A stretch of DNA of 64,000 nt from CALDSL01 sp039810245 (GCA_039810245.1 JBDHWQ010000001.1:124001-188000), one strand, 5' to 3'. Positions 40,647 through 49,748 are shown, counted from the stretch's first letter. Notes: generated by a model from the sequence alone, not told the origin. Made by a program: numbers and translations.

Positions 40647-42928
40647 ACCAGACATTGACTGGGCGTAAGATCTGGGTGCGTGGCATCGTGCAGGGAGTCG
40701 GCTTCCGGCCGTTTATTTACTCCCTCGCTACGCGATTCCATGTCACCGGGTGGGTGCGCAATACGTCCAGCGGTGTCGAGATCGAAATTAATGGCGCACT
40801 TGAGGCGCTGGAAGCCTTTGAGCAGGAAATCTACCGCAATCCGCCGCCGCTGGCGCATGTTGACAGTATCGAAAGCCAGCCCACAGCCCCTAATGGCTAC
40901 GCGCAATTTGTTATCGAAGAAAGCCTGCCTCGCGAGGGCGATTTTCTCCCCGTTTCACCAGATATGACCATCTGCGCCGACTGCCACCGCGAACTGTTTG
41001 ACCAGAGCGACCGGCGCTACCGCTACCCGTTCATCAACTGTACCAACTGCGGCCCGCGCTTCAGCATCATTCGCGATATTCCCTATGACCGGCCTAATAC
41101 CAGCATGGCGGGCTTCGCCCTGTGCACTGACTGTGCCCGCGAATATCACGACCCGCTTGACCGGCGCTTCCATGCACAACCGGTGGCCTGCCCTGTGTGC
41201 GGACCGCAGGTCTGGTTTGAAGCCCAGGGCCAACGGCTGAGTGAGCGTGACAACGCGATCCAGATGGCGCGAGATTGGCTGGCGCAGGGCAAAATCCTGG
41301 CGATCAAAGGGCTGGGCGGGTATCACCTGGCGTGTGATGCCGCTAACCCCGCGGCCGTCGAAATGCTGCGCCAGCGTAAGAAACGCAGCGACAAGCCATT
41401 CGCGCTGATGGCATTCGACCTGGCCGCCGTCCGGCGCCACTGCCATGTCAGCGCGGAAGAACAGACGCTGCTCGAATCGCCCCAGCACCCGATTGTCCTG
41501 CTGGAGCGCCGCGTGGATGCGGGCATCTATGCCGGGTGCGCGCCCGGCCAGCGCACGCTGGGCTTTATGCTGCCTTACACCCCCTTGCACCTGCTGCTGT
41601 TGGAGCCAACGCCAGGCTACCCCGATGCGTTAGTGATGACCAGCGGCAACCTGAGCGAAGAGCCGATTGCTTTTGAAGATCAGGATGCCATCCAGCGACT
41701 TTCGCCACTGGTAGATGCATTCCTGCTTCACGACCGCCCGATCCATATACGCGTGGATGATTCAGTCACCAGCGTGGCGGCCGGCCGCCCATACCTGGCG
41801 CGGCGCGCGCGCGGCTACGCCCCGGAACCGGTGCGGCTGCCGCTCGACGTGCCGCCTATCCTGGCCGCCGGCGCTGAGCTGAAAAACACCTTTTGCCTGA
41901 CGCGCGAGCGCTACGCTTTCCTCAGCCATCACATCGGCGACCTGGAAAATTACGAGACTCTGCGTTCTTTTGAAGAAGGCATCGTTCATTTTGAGCGCCT
42001 GTTCCGCGTGCAGCCCGAGCGCCTCGCCTGTGATCTGCACCCCAATTACCTGGCCTCGCGCTACGCGCGCCAGCGCGCAGAGCAGCAGGGTCTCCCGCTG
42101 GTGGAAGTGCAGCATCATCACGCCCACCTTGCCGCGGTACTGGCCGATAACGGTTGGGTTACCGGCGACCCGGTGATTGGCTTTTGCTTTGACGGGACCG
42201 GCTATGGCACGGATGGCGCCATTTGGGGCGGCGAGGTGCTCTACGGCGGCTATACCGGCTACCAGCGCTTCTACCATCTGCACTACGTGCCTTTGCCCGG
42301 CGGCGACCTGGCAGTGCGCAAGCCGGGCCGTACTGCGCTGGCGCACCTGCAGGCCGCCGGGCTGGAATGGGAAAGCGGGCTGCCGGCAGTAGATGCCTTT
42401 TGCGCGCAGGACCGCACCGCCATCCGCTCGCAGATCAGCTACCAGCTTAACGCGCCGCTGACATCCAGCATGGGGCGGCTGTTCGACGCTGCATCTGCGC
42501 TGCTGGGCGTATGCCAGACGGCCACATATGAAGGCCAGGCCGCGATCGAGTTAGAAGCCCTGGCGCAGCGCGACGAAAGCGGGTATTATCCGCTTACCCT
42601 GGCGGATGGACAGATTGACCCGGCCCCTCTGTGGTCTGCGCTGCTGGACGACTGGCGCGGCGGCATGGATGTATCCCGCATCGCGGGGCGCTTCCATAAC
42701 AGCATCGCCCGCGCAGTGCTGGACGCGGCGCTGGACGTGCGCGAACGCACCGGCTGCCACACCGCGGCCTTGAGTGGCGGCGTGTGGCATAACCGCCTGC
42801 TGCTGGAGCGCTCGCTGGCGCTGCTGCAAGCTGGTGGCTTTATCGTTTTGTTGCACCACCAGGTTCCAGCCAATGATGGCGGCATTGCCCTGGGCCAGGC
42901 GATGATCGCGGCCCACGCATCCCTTTGA
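40643..42928 (+). CDS. hypF: Carbamoyltransferase HypF
   Basis: Makes the thiocarbamate precursor of the cyanide ligands on the hydrogenase iron. The 761-residue protein has an acylphosphatase domain ('VRGIVQGVGFRPFIYSLA', 12-29), two zinc-finger pairs ('CADCHREL', 'CTNCGPRFSI', 'CTDCAREYHDPLDRRFH', 'CPVCGPQVW'), a YrdC-like domain (about 195-385; 'LAIKGLGGYHLACDA', 'RKKRSDKPFALM') and a Kae1-like carbamoyltransferase domain ('VQHHHAHLAAVLADNG', 'ALSGGVWHNRLLLERSL'). All domains look complete. Start overlaps the hypB stop (ATGA). Confidence 0.97.
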   Translation: MNQTLTGRKIWVRGIVQGVGFRPFIYSLATRFHVTGWVRNTSSGVEIEINGALEALEAFEQEIYRNPPPLAHVDSIESQPTAPNGYAQFVIEESLPREGDFLPVSPDMTICADCHRELFDQSDRRYRYPFINCTNCGPRFSIIRDIPYDRPNTSMAGFALCTDCAREYHDPLDRRFHAQPVACPVCGPQVWFEAQGQRLSERDNAIQMARDWLAQGKILAIKGLGGYHLACDAANPAAVEMLRQRKKRSDKPFALMAFDLAAVRRHCHVSAEEQTLLESPQHPIVLLERRVDAGIYAGCAPGQRTLGFMLPYTPLHLLLLEPTPGYPDALVMTSGNLSEEPIAFEDQDAIQRLSPLVDAFLLHDRPIHIRVDDSVTSVAAGRPYLARRARGYAPEPVRLPLDVPPILAAGAELKNTFCLTRERYAFLSHHIGDLENYETLRSFEEGIVHFERLFRVQPERLACDLHPNYLASRYARQRAEQQGLPLVEVQHHHAHLAAVLADNGWVTGDPVIGFCFDGTGYGTDGAIWGGEVLYGGYTGYQRFYHLHYVPLPGGDLAVRKPGRTALAHLQAAGLEWESGLPAVDAFCAQDRTAIRSQISYQLNAPLTSSMGRLFDAASALLGVCQTATYEGQAAIELEALAQRDESGYYPLTLADGQIDPAPLWSALLDDWRGGMDVSRIAGRFHNSIARAVLDAALDVRERTGCHTAALSGGVWHNRLLLERSLALLQAGGFIVLLHHQVPANDGGIALGQAMIAAHASL

Positions 42929-43004
42929 TTTGATAATGACCGGTTCCCTGCGGTTGTCGCAGGGTACACCGTAAAACAGGAACGATGAATTCAGGAGAAA
43001 GATC

Positions 43005-43274
43005 ATGTGCCTCGCTGTTCCCGGAAAAATTCTCGAAATCTACCAGTCCAATGGGCTGCGCATGTGCAAAATTGACTTTGGCGGCGTAACCCGCGAAGCC
43101 TGTATTGAAACGCTTCCCGAGGCTCAGCCCGGCGATTACACGATTATCCATGCGGGGTTCGCGCTCAACCTGCTCAGCGAGGCTGAAGCCAAGGAGACGC
43201 TTGACTTATTGCGTGAAATAGGCGAGTTTGACCTCGAACAAGAACTGGGGCCGGAAGCCGGCCCGGAAGGCTAA
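43005..43274 (+). CDS. hypC: Hydrogenase assembly chaperone HypC
   Basis: Binds the Fe(CN)2CO unit with HypD and the hydrogenase large subunit. The 89-residue protein starts MCLAVPGKI, in which Cys2 is the essential ligand. A strong AGGAGA ribosome site precedes it. Two bases separate it from hypD. Confidence 0.97.
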   Translation: MCLAVPGKILEIYQSNGLRMCKIDFGGVTREACIETLPEAQPGDYTIIHAGFALNLLSEAEAKETLDLLREIGEFDLEQELGPEAGPEG

Positions 43275-43276
43275 GC

Positions 43277-44392
43277 ATGAAATACCAGGAAGAATTCCGC
43301 GACGCGCACCTGGTGCAGGGCGTAATCCAGGAGATTCGCCGCACGGTGACGCGCAAGTGGGTGATCATGGAGATCTGCGGCGGGCAGACACATTCGATCA
43401 TGCGCTACGGCCTGGATGAGCTGCTGCCGCCGGAAGTGGAGCTTGTGCACGGCCCGGGCTGCCCCGTGTGCGTCACCTCATTAGAGCTGATCGACAAAGC
43501 CCTGGCCATCGCCGCGCAGCCGAACGTTATCCTCACCTCCTATGGGGATATGCTGCGCGTGCCCGGCTCGCATCGCGATCTGTTCTCGGTGCGCGCAGCC
43601 GGCGGGCAGGTGAAGGTGGTGTATTCATCGCTGGACGCGGTCAAACTGGCCCAGGAAAATCCGGATAAGCAGGTAGTATTTTTCGGCATCGGATTTGAAA
43701 CTACCGCGCCCAACAACGCGATGACGGTGATGCAGGCCAAAGCTCTGGGGCTCAAGAATTACTCCATGCTGGTCTCGCAGGTGCGCGTGCCGCCGGCCAT
43801 GCACGCCATCCTCGGCGCGCCGCACAACCGTGTGCAGGGTTTCCTGGCGGCCGGGCACGTGTGCGCGGTGATGGGCTACTGGGAATACCCGCCGATTGCG
43901 AAACAATACGGCATCCCGATGGTGGTCACCGGGTTTGAGCCGCTCGACCTGGTGCAGGGCATCCTGATGACCGTGCGCCAGCTTGAAACCGGGCGCTGCG
44001 ACGTGGAAAACGCCTACTCACGCGTGGTGAGCCAGCAGGGCAACGTTGCCGCGCAGAAGATTATCAACACGGTGTACGAAGAATGCGACCGCAACTGGCG
44101 CGGCATTGGCATGATCCCTAACAGCGGCTGGCGGCTCAACGCGGCTTATGCCGACTTTGACGCCGAAAAGCGCTTCCAGGTCGGGCATATCCAGACCCAG
44201 GAATCGAGCGCGTGCATTGCCGGGCAGATTCTACAGGGGCTCAAAAAGCCGTTCGACTGTCCCGCCTTTGGCACGCTGTGCAGCCCGGAAAAGCCGCTGG
44301 GCGCGACCATGGTTTCGTCAGAAGGCGCATGCGCGGCATATTATCGATATCACCGCAGCCGGCTGACTGTGGACGAACCGGGCGCGGTTTAA
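43277..44392 (+). CDS. hypD: Hydrogenase maturation iron-sulfur protein HypD
   Basis: 4Fe-4S protein that assembles the Fe(CN)2CO group with HypC. The 371-residue protein contains 'MEICGGQTHSI' (Cys34), 'VHGPGCPVCVT' (Cys62, Cys65), 'FFGIGFETTAPNNAMTV', and the C-terminal cysteine region 'SSACIAGQILQG...FDCPAFGTLC' that binds the cluster. Length is normal. Confidence 0.97.
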   Translation: MKYQEEFRDAHLVQGVIQEIRRTVTRKWVIMEICGGQTHSIMRYGLDELLPPEVELVHGPGCPVCVTSLELIDKALAIAAQPNVILTSYGDMLRVPGSHRDLFSVRAAGGQVKVVYSSLDAVKLAQENPDKQVVFFGIGFETTAPNNAMTVMQAKALGLKNYSMLVSQVRVPPAMHAILGAPHNRVQGFLAAGHVCAVMGYWEYPPIAKQYGIPMVVTGFEPLDLVQGILMTVRQLETGRCDVENAYSRVVSQQGNVAAQKIINTVYEECDRNWRGIGMIPNSGWRLNAAYADFDAEKRFQVGHIQTQESSACIAGQILQGLKKPFDCPAFGTLCSPEKPLGATMVSSEGACAAYYRYHRSRLTVDEPGAV

Positions 44393-44413
44393 CGCTGAGA
44401 AAAGACACAACCG

Positions 44414-45496
44414 ATGAGCAATTCTCCTCTTCCTCCAACTTTTGAAGGCCCGGTTTGCCCGCTGCCGCTGGCGCACGATGAGCAGATTGTGATCGGCCAC
44501 GGCAGCGGTGGACGCATGACGCACGACCTGATCCGCAAAGTGTTCCTGCCACGGCTGGCCGGGGATGCACTGCGCGCCGGCAACGACTTTGCGCGGCTGG
44601 GCCTGCCCACGGATGCCGCGCTGCGCGGCAGACTGGCAATTTCGACCGACTCGCATATTGTCACCCCGCTGTTCTTCCCCGGCGGCGATATCGGCCGGTT
44701 GGCGATCTGCGGCACGGTCAACGATGTTTCCATGTCCGGCGCCACACCGCTGTACATCACCGCGGGATTTATTCTCGAAGAAGGCCTGCCGGTAGCCGAG
44801 CTGGAGCGCGTGGTGGCATCCATGCGCACCGCGGCAGATGAAGCCGGTGTGCAGATCGTGGCCGGCGACACGAAGGTTGTGGAGAAGGGCAAGGCCGACC
44901 GGCTGTTCATCAACACCGCCGGCGTGGGCTGGATCAGCCAGGAACGCGCTATCGGCGGCGAACAGGCCCGGCCGGGCGACGTTGTCCTCGTTTCCGGCAC
45001 GCTGGGCGACCACGGCATCGCCGTGCTGGCCGCGCGCGGCGAGTTGGGCTTTGAAACCGGCGTGGAATCAGACGTTGCCCCGCTCAACGGCCTGATCGCT
45101 AATGTGCTGCGCGCCGCGCCCAATACTCACGTATTGCGCGACCCAACGCGTGGCGGCCTGGCAACCACACTGAATGAGATTGCCGGGCAAAGCAGCGTCA
45201 GCATCTGGTTGGACGAGAAAGCCATCCCGGTGCAGCCGGCAGTGCAGGCCGCGTGCGAAATGCTGGGCTTCGACCCCTTATACGTGGCAAATGAAGGCAA
45301 GCTGATTGTCATCGCCCCGGCTGAAGAAGCTGGAGCCGCGCTGGCGGCGATGCGCGCCCATCCTTATGGCGCTAACGCCGCGCAGGTGGGCACGGTGCGC
45401 GCCAGCGACCCCGGCCGCGTGCTGGTCAAGACGCTGATCGGCGGCACGCGCATCCTGGACATGCTCGCCGGCGAGATGTTGCCCAGAATTTGTTAA
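44414..45496 (+). CDS. hypE: Hydrogenase maturation protein HypE
   Basis: Dehydrates the carbamoyl group to a thiocyanate on its C-terminal cysteine. The 360-residue AIRS-like protein begins 'IVIGHGSGGRMTHDLI', has 'ISTDSHIVTPLFFPGGDIGRLAICGTVNDVSMSGA' (read across the domain, shown here as one region), and ends exactly with PRIC, the conserved C-terminus whose last Cys carries the cyano group. It is the final gene of the hypABFCDE unit; no hydrogenase structural genes are within the window. Confidence 0.97.
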   Translation: MSNSPLPPTFEGPVCPLPLAHDEQIVIGHGSGGRMTHDLIRKVFLPRLAGDALRAGNDFARLGLPTDAALRGRLAISTDSHIVTPLFFPGGDIGRLAICGTVNDVSMSGATPLYITAGFILEEGLPVAELERVVASMRTAADEAGVQIVAGDTKVVEKGKADRLFINTAGVGWISQERAIGGEQARPGDVVLVSGTLGDHGIAVLAARGELGFETGVESDVAPLNGLIANVLRAAPNTHVLRDPTRGGLATTLNEIAGQSSVSIWLDEKAIPVQPAVQAACEMLGFDPLYVANEGKLIVIAPAEEAGAALAAMRAHPYGANAAQVGTVRASDPGRVLVKTLIGGTRILDMLAGEMLPRIC

Positions 45497-45504
45497 AGAA
45501 AACC

Positions 45505-45546
45505 AATCATCATGCGACCGGCATTGAAGCCGGTCGCATGATGATT
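45505..45546. terminator. 18-bp perfect stem-loop after hypE
   Basis: 45505-45522 pairs exactly with 45529-45546 around ATTGAA. There is no long T-run after it on either strand, although the stem begins with AAT and ends with ATT. Probably the 3' end structure of the hyp transcript. Confidence 0.65.
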
Positions 45547-45561
45547 CTCCCACATCCAGGC

Positions 45562-45589
45562 TTGACAAACACCCCCAACCCTTTATACT
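45562..45589 (+). promoter_or_regulatory. Promoter of the methyltransferase-deacetylase operon
   Basis: Perfect TTGACA (45562-45567) and TATACT (45584-45589) with 16-bp spacing. Predicted start near 45596. Confidence 0.75.
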
Positions 45590-45626
45590 TGTGCAGTATT
45601 CAACCACAGCCCTGGAGCGAGGACGT

Positions 45627-46427
45627 ATGAAAATTGATTATCAGGAAACGACGAGCGATTTACTCACCCGCATCGATATCCATAATAAATTTGGTGGGCG
45701 CGATATTGACCAGTGGATGCTGGAGCTGCTCAACCTGCAGCCGGGCATCAAAATTCTGGACGTGGCCTGTGGAGCGGGCAAGCAACTGCTTTCCTTCCAC
45801 AAGCAGCTCAACGGCCAGGCCGATATCACCGGCGGCGATGTCAACCAGGATTTGCTCAAGCAGGCACGCGAAAATAACGCCGCGGCCGGCAACACCTGGA
45901 ACGTCATTGAACTGGATTTCAACAAACGCTTCCCGTTCGAAGACAACACCTTTGACCTGGAATCGTGCTGCTTTGCCATTTACTACGCCGAGAACATTCC
46001 CTTTACCATCAGCGAGATGCATCGCGTGCTCAAACCCGGAGGGCGACTGTTCACCACCGGGCCCATGCCGGCCAACAAGCAGCTTTTCTACGACGTGATC
46101 CGCGAAGCTACCGGCAAAACCATTCCCCCTATGCCAGGCAGCTCGCGCTATGGCAGTGAGATCCTCGCCAGCATGCAGTCGCTGTTCTCTACAGTCGAAG
46201 TCAATATCTTCGAAAACCCGCTGACCTTCGACAGTGTCCAGCCCTTTGTGGATTACACCCGCGCTTCGCTGTCGGAAGACCGCAAACTATGGAGCAGCTT
46301 CTTCCAGGGCAAAGACGATTTCGAGCGCATCATGCAGTCCATCCAGGCTGCGGCGCAGCGCCGGCTGGAGCAGGACGGCAAACTGGTAATGACGAAGGTG
46401 GTGGGCGGTTTTGTAGCCACCAAGTAA
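45627..46427 (+). CDS. SAM-dependent methyltransferase
   Basis: Class I methyltransferase of unknown substrate. The 266-residue protein has motif I 'ILDVACGAGKQLLSF', the acidic residue after strand 2 ('GGDVNQDLLKQA'), 'VIELDFNKRFPFEDNTFDLE' and motif post-II 'MHRVLKPGGRLFTTGP'. An in-frame ATG at 45591 lies before the predicted transcription start, so the ATG at 45627, after GAGGA, is chosen. It is followed 10 bp later by the PIG-L gene, suggesting both act on one glycan or thiol-type metabolite. Confidence 0.85.
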   Translation: MKIDYQETTSDLLTRIDIHNKFGGRDIDQWMLELLNLQPGIKILDVACGAGKQLLSFHKQLNGQADITGGDVNQDLLKQARENNAAAGNTWNVIELDFNKRFPFEDNTFDLESCCFAIYYAENIPFTISEMHRVLKPGGRLFTTGPMPANKQLFYDVIREATGKTIPPMPGSSRYGSEILASMQSLFSTVEVNIFENPLTFDSVQPFVDYTRASLSEDRKLWSSFFQGKDDFERIMQSIQAAAQRRLEQDGKLVMTKVVGGFVATK

Positions 46428-46437
46428 GCCGGACGCG

Positions 46438-47091
46438 ATGAAGCATGATATGACCTTTTACGGGCGCAGCGTGTTGTTCCTGGGCGCGCACCCGGATGAC
46501 ATTGAACTGGGCTGCGGCGCGCTGATCGCGCACATCACCGGCCAGGCCGACCTGCGCTGCGTGACGCTTTCCGATAATCAGAAAAACCCGGCGCTCACGC
46601 ATCTGGTGGAAGAACACCGCGAAAGCATGCGCATCCTGGGCGTACCGCAGGAAAACGTGATCCTCGGCCCGTTCGAGACGCGCCGCTTCCCGCAGTCGCG
46701 CCAGGAAATTCTGGAGTACATGATCGGCCTCAATCGCACCTACCGGCCAGAGATCGTGTTCGTGCACACAAAAGCCGATATCCACCAGGATCACGCCACG
46801 ATGACCGAAGAAGCGCTGCGCGCCTTTCGCGGCATCACCGTGCTGGGTTTCGACGTGATCCGCTCCAGCTATGGGTTCTTCCCGAATTTCCTGGTTGAAG
46901 TGGATGAGGTCGATGTGGCATGTAAAGCCAACGCACTGGCAGCCTACACCACTTACGCCGACCGCTATTACTTTCGCGAAGATATCACCCGCGCCACGCT
47001 GGTTCGCAATGGCGCCATCTGCGAGCGCCCCTATGCCGAAGGATTCGACATCCTGCGCGTCATCGGGCGCTTCGGGTGCATCAGTGGGTGA
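46438..47091 (+). CDS. PIG-L/LmbE family deacetylase
   Basis: Zinc-dependent N-deacetylase of the GlcNAc-PI / mycothiol / bacillithiol type. The 217-residue protein has AHPDD with His18, Asp20 and Asp21 and the second zinc motif 'HQDH' (His116, His119). The substrate is unknown. The gene ends just before a perfect 20-bp bidirectional terminator. Confidence 0.9.
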   Translation: MKHDMTFYGRSVLFLGAHPDDIELGCGALIAHITGQADLRCVTLSDNQKNPALTHLVEEHRESMRILGVPQENVILGPFETRRFPQSRQEILEYMIGLNRTYRPEIVFVHTKADIHQDHATMTEEALRAFRGITVLGFDVIRSSYGFFPNFLVEVDEVDVACKANALAAYTTYADRYYFREDITRATLVRNGAICERPYAEGFDILRVIGRFGCISG

Positions 47092-47105
47092 ATCGTAGGG
47101 AAAAC

Positions 47106-47150
47106 GAGCAAAAAACGGTGGCAGACAAACTCTGCCACCGTTTTTTGCTC
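47106..47150. terminator. Bidirectional terminator
   Basis: Perfect 20-bp stem (47106-47125 with 47131-47150) around CAAAC. The stem contains A6 and T6 runs, so it terminates both the PIG-L gene (plus) and the suf-Rieske-Mop transcript (minus). Confidence 0.93.
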
Positions 47151-47363
47151 TTAATCATCCACCGCCACCATCACATTGGAGGCTTTGATCACGGCGTATA
47201 CCGGCTTGCCGACTTCCAGCCCCAGCGATTCGACGGACTCTTTGGTGATAACCGAGACGACTTCTGCGCCGCCATTCAGGGTGATCACCACTTCGGAATT
47301 GACCGCACCCGGATGGATGCTCTTTACCGTTCCCTTCAATACGTTCCTCGCGCTCAGTTTCAT
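47151..47363 (-). CDS. Mop/TOBE-domain molybdopterin- or molybdate-binding protein
   Basis: Seventy residues forming a single TOBE (Mop) domain: 'KLSARNVLKGTVKSIHPGAVNSEVVITLNGGAEVVSVIT' (read in strands), 'GLEVGKPVYAVIKASNVMVAVDD'. Such molbindins store molybdate or tungstate. GGGGAGAG precedes the ATG at 47363; the frame continues 25 codons upstream but that part is not family-like. It is the last gene of the minus-strand suf run, 37 bp after the Rieske gene, so linkage to Fe-S assembly may be only positional. Confidence 0.9.
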   Translation of the reverse strand: MKLSARNVLKGTVKSIHPGAVNSEVVITLNGGAEVVSVITKESVESLGLEVGKPVYAVIKASNVMVAVDD

Positions 47364-47400
47364 TATTCTCTCCCCTTCCCAACCACGAACTGAAACAGGA

Positions 47401-47751
47401 TTATCCCCCTTTGGATACACCAATCTCGATCTGTCCATCTACCACGCGGGTGGGATACCATGTGGTGGGCGTCACTGCGGGAAGGGTGAGCGCTTCGCCG
47501 GTGCGAATGTCAAACCGGGCGCCGTGCCGGGGACAGATCACCTGATAATCTTCCAGTTCGCCGTCGCCCAGCGGACCGCCATCATGCGTACAAACATCGC
47601 CAATGGCGTAAAACTGCCCACCCACGTTGAACACCACCACCGGCGTATCGCCTATTTCAATGAAAATACGCTCACCCGGCGGCACTTCATCCACGCTGCC
47701 CAGCGCATAGAATGTATATAAGCTCTCGTCGACCGCGTTCGGGCTGCTCAT
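47401..47751 (-). CDS. Rieske 2Fe-2S ferredoxin
   Basis: Small soluble Rieske protein of the NirD / biphenyl-dioxygenase ferredoxin type. The 116-residue chain has both cluster half-sites: 'CTHDGGPL' (Cys54, His56) and 'CPRHGARFD' (Cys73, His76). The upstream frame extends through sufU, but the ATG at 47751 overlaps the sufU stop codon (ATGA), as expected for coupling. This gene often follows sufU in SUF operons of Gram-positive-like organisms. Confidence 0.93.
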   Translation of the reverse strand: MSSPNAVDESLYTFYALGSVDEVPPGERIFIEIGDTPVVVFNVGGQFYAIGDVCTHDGGPLGDGELEDYQVICPRHGARFDIRTGEALTLPAVTPTTWYPTRVVDGQIEIGVSKGG

Positions 47752-48146
47752 GCGTCCTCGTCGATCTCGTCCGCTGAGCCGACACCATACACCCCGGCTT
47801 TGAGCACCTTGAGCGAGAGCAGTGCGCACTTCAGACGAACCGGCCCCAGCTCGATGCCGAGTAGTTCGAGGATATCCTGCTTGTTCAGGCGCTTGACGTC
47901 TTCCAGGTCTTTGCCGATGATGCTTTCCAGCAGCAGATCGGCCGATGCCTGTGAGATGGCGCAGCCATGCCCGCTGAAGGCTGCTTCGGTGACGCGGTTG
48001 CTTTCATCTACGCGCAAATCTATGCGGATATGGTCGCCGCACAGGGGGTTTTCGTCTTCAAAACTGACATCGTGCGGGTCCAACTCGCCGCGGTACTGCG
48101 GGTTTTTGTAATGCTCAAGGATCAATTCCCGGTATAAGTCGTCCAT
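47748..48146 (-). CDS. sufU: SUF scaffold / sulfurtransferase protein SufU
   Basis: IscU-like zinc protein that accepts persulfide sulfur from SufS. The 132-residue protein has Cys36-Gly-Asp38 ('NPLCGDHI'), Cys62 in 'GHGCAISQASADLL' and Cys107 in 'RLKCALLSL', the usual zinc and sulfur ligands. It replaces SufE in this system. Eight bases after sufS; the end overlaps the Rieske gene. Confidence 0.96.
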   Translation of the reverse strand: MDDLYRELILEHYKNPQYRGELDPHDVSFEDENPLCGDHIRIDLRVDESNRVTEAAFSGHGCAISQASADLLLESIIGKDLEDVKRLNKQDILELLGIELGPVRLKCALLSLKVLKAGVYGVGSADEIDEDA

Positions 48147-48154
48147 ATCCGCTT

Positions 48155-49411
48155 TCAGCCTAACATCTGCTTAACTTTTTCCAATCCGTTCGCCAGCCGG
48201 TCAACTTCTTCCTTCGTGCTATAGAGATAGAAGCTGGCGCGGGTAGTGGCAGGCAGATTGAACTTCTGGTGCAGTGGCATGGCGCAGTGATGCCCGGCGC
48301 GCACGGCGATGCCATCGCGGTCGAGGAGCTGCGCCACGTCATGCGGGTGGATATTGCCCAACGTGAATGAAGCCACCCCGCCTTTATGCTCGGCACTGGG
48401 GCCGAATAACGCGAGACCGCTGATCTCGCTCAACCGGTCAAGGGCATACGTGATCATATCCTGCTCGTAAGCTTCTACCCACTCCATGCCCAGCTGCTCC
48501 AGGTAATCCACCGCCGCGCCAAAGCCGATGGCCTCGGCAACGGCCGGGGTGCCGGCCTCGAACTTGTGCGGCAGGTCGTTGGGGGTGAAGCCGCGCAGGG
48601 TCACCTTTTTGATCATATCACCGCCACCCAGGAAGGGCGGCATCTTCTCGAGCAGCTCCTGCCGGCCGTACAGGGCGCCGATTCCAGTGGGTCCCAGCAT
48701 CTTATGCGCCGAAAAAGCCAGAAAATCCGCGCCCAGGTCGCGCACGTTCACAGGCAGGTGGGGCACCGACTGCGCCCCGTCCACCAGCGTCACCGCGCCG
48801 GCCTGGTGCGCCAGGTTGATGATCTCTTTGGCCGGAGTGATCGTGCCCAGCACATTCGACATGTGCGTGAACGCCACCAGCTTAGGGTTTTGCTCCAGCA
48901 GCGCCCGGTAGGCTTCCAGGTCGAGCAGGCCGTCTTCAGTGACGGGGATGAACTCGAGGCGCACGCCTTTCTCAGCGGCCAGCATGTGCCAGGGCACCAG
49001 GTTGGAATGGTGCTCCATCTCGGTCAGGATCACCAGGTCGCCGGCGTTGAGGAATGCACGGCCCCAAGTGTAGGCCACCAGGTTGATCGATTCAGTGGTG
49101 TTGCGGGTGAAGATCAGCTCGCGTGGGCTGCGCGCGCCGATGAATGCGGCCACGCGTTGGCGAGCGGCCTCATACCCGGCGGTAGCTTCCTCAGCCAGGG
49201 TGTGCACGCCGCGATGAATATTGGCGTTATGCTCGCGGTAATAGGTATCCATTGCCGCCAGCACGCTGGCCGGCTTTTGCGATGTGGCGGTAGAATCAAG
49301 ATACACCAGGGGCGTGCCCGGGTGTATCTCGCGCCGCAGCACGGGAAAATCCTCGCGGATGCGCATCACTTTCGACTGCGCCTCGCTGCTGGAATACTGC
49401 GTATGGGTCAT
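48155..49411 (-). CDS. sufS: Cysteine desulfurase SufS
   Basis: PLP enzyme that removes sulfur from cysteine for Fe-S clusters. The 418-residue class V aminotransferase-fold protein has 'YLDSTATSQKPASVLAAMD', 'NANIHRGVHTLAEEAT', the PLP lysine in 'FSAHKMLGPTGIGALYG' and the persulfide cysteine 376 in 'RAGHHCAMPLHQ', placing it in the group II SufS class. The ATG at 49411 is the first in frame; a Met at residue 16 is an alternative start. Confidence 0.96.
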   Translation of the reverse strand: MTHTQYSSSEAQSKVMRIREDFPVLRREIHPGTPLVYLDSTATSQKPASVLAAMDTYYREHNANIHRGVHTLAEEATAGYEAARQRVAAFIGARSPRELIFTRNTTESINLVAYTWGRAFLNAGDLVILTEMEHHSNLVPWHMLAAEKGVRLEFIPVTEDGLLDLEAYRALLEQNPKLVAFTHMSNVLGTITPAKEIINLAHQAGAVTLVDGAQSVPHLPVNVRDLGADFLAFSAHKMLGPTGIGALYGRQELLEKMPPFLGGGDMIKKVTLRGFTPNDLPHKFEAGTPAVAEAIGFGAAVDYLEQLGMEWVEAYEQDMITYALDRLSEISGLALFGPSAEHKGGVASFTLGNIHPHDVAQLLDRDGIAVRAGHHCAMPLHQKFNLPATTRASFYLYSTKEEVDRLANGLEKVKQMLG

Positions 49412-49448
49412 GGGTGTACGATCCGATCACCGCTGGCGGTGAGCCGTG

Positions 49449-49748
49449 TTACTCGACCGTCGGCAGGGTACTAGATTTCGATGAAGGCTTGCGCTGCGGA
49501 GGCCGCAGGTTCGTCGAATGCTGGGGATACCAGAGAATATGGTCAGGGACCATCCAGCCGTCGGTGAGGAACACATTAGAGCGGAACTGGACGGCAACCA
49601 TCTTAGGGTCGACCTGCACCACAATACCTTTCAGCCAGCCACGCACGCGCTGGCCATTTTTTTCGTGATCGCAGAAAACTTCGACGGTATCTCCAACGTC
49701 GAACGAAAATTCAGGGTTCGGCGCCTTCATGAACGGATATTTTGACAT
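49449..49748 (-). CDS. Small beta-rich protein inside the suf operon, 99 aa
   Basis: Unrecognised. The first 75 residues alternate short strands: 'FSFDVGDTVEVFCDHEKNGQRVRGW' then 'LKGIVVQVDPKMVAVQF' and 'DGWMVPDHILWYP', which resemble a KOW/SH3- or Tudor-like barrel. The last 20 residues are Ser/Pro/Lys-rich and probably disordered. AGGAGAG precedes the ATG. It lies between sufD and sufS on the same strand (62 and 37 bp gaps), so it is probably co-expressed with Fe-S assembly genes. Confidence 0.7.
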   Translation of the reverse strand: MSKYPFMKAPNPEFSFDVGDTVEVFCDHEKNGQRVRGWLKGIVVQVDPKMVAVQFRSNVFLTDGWMVPDHILWYPQHSTNLRPPQRKPSSKSSTLPTVE

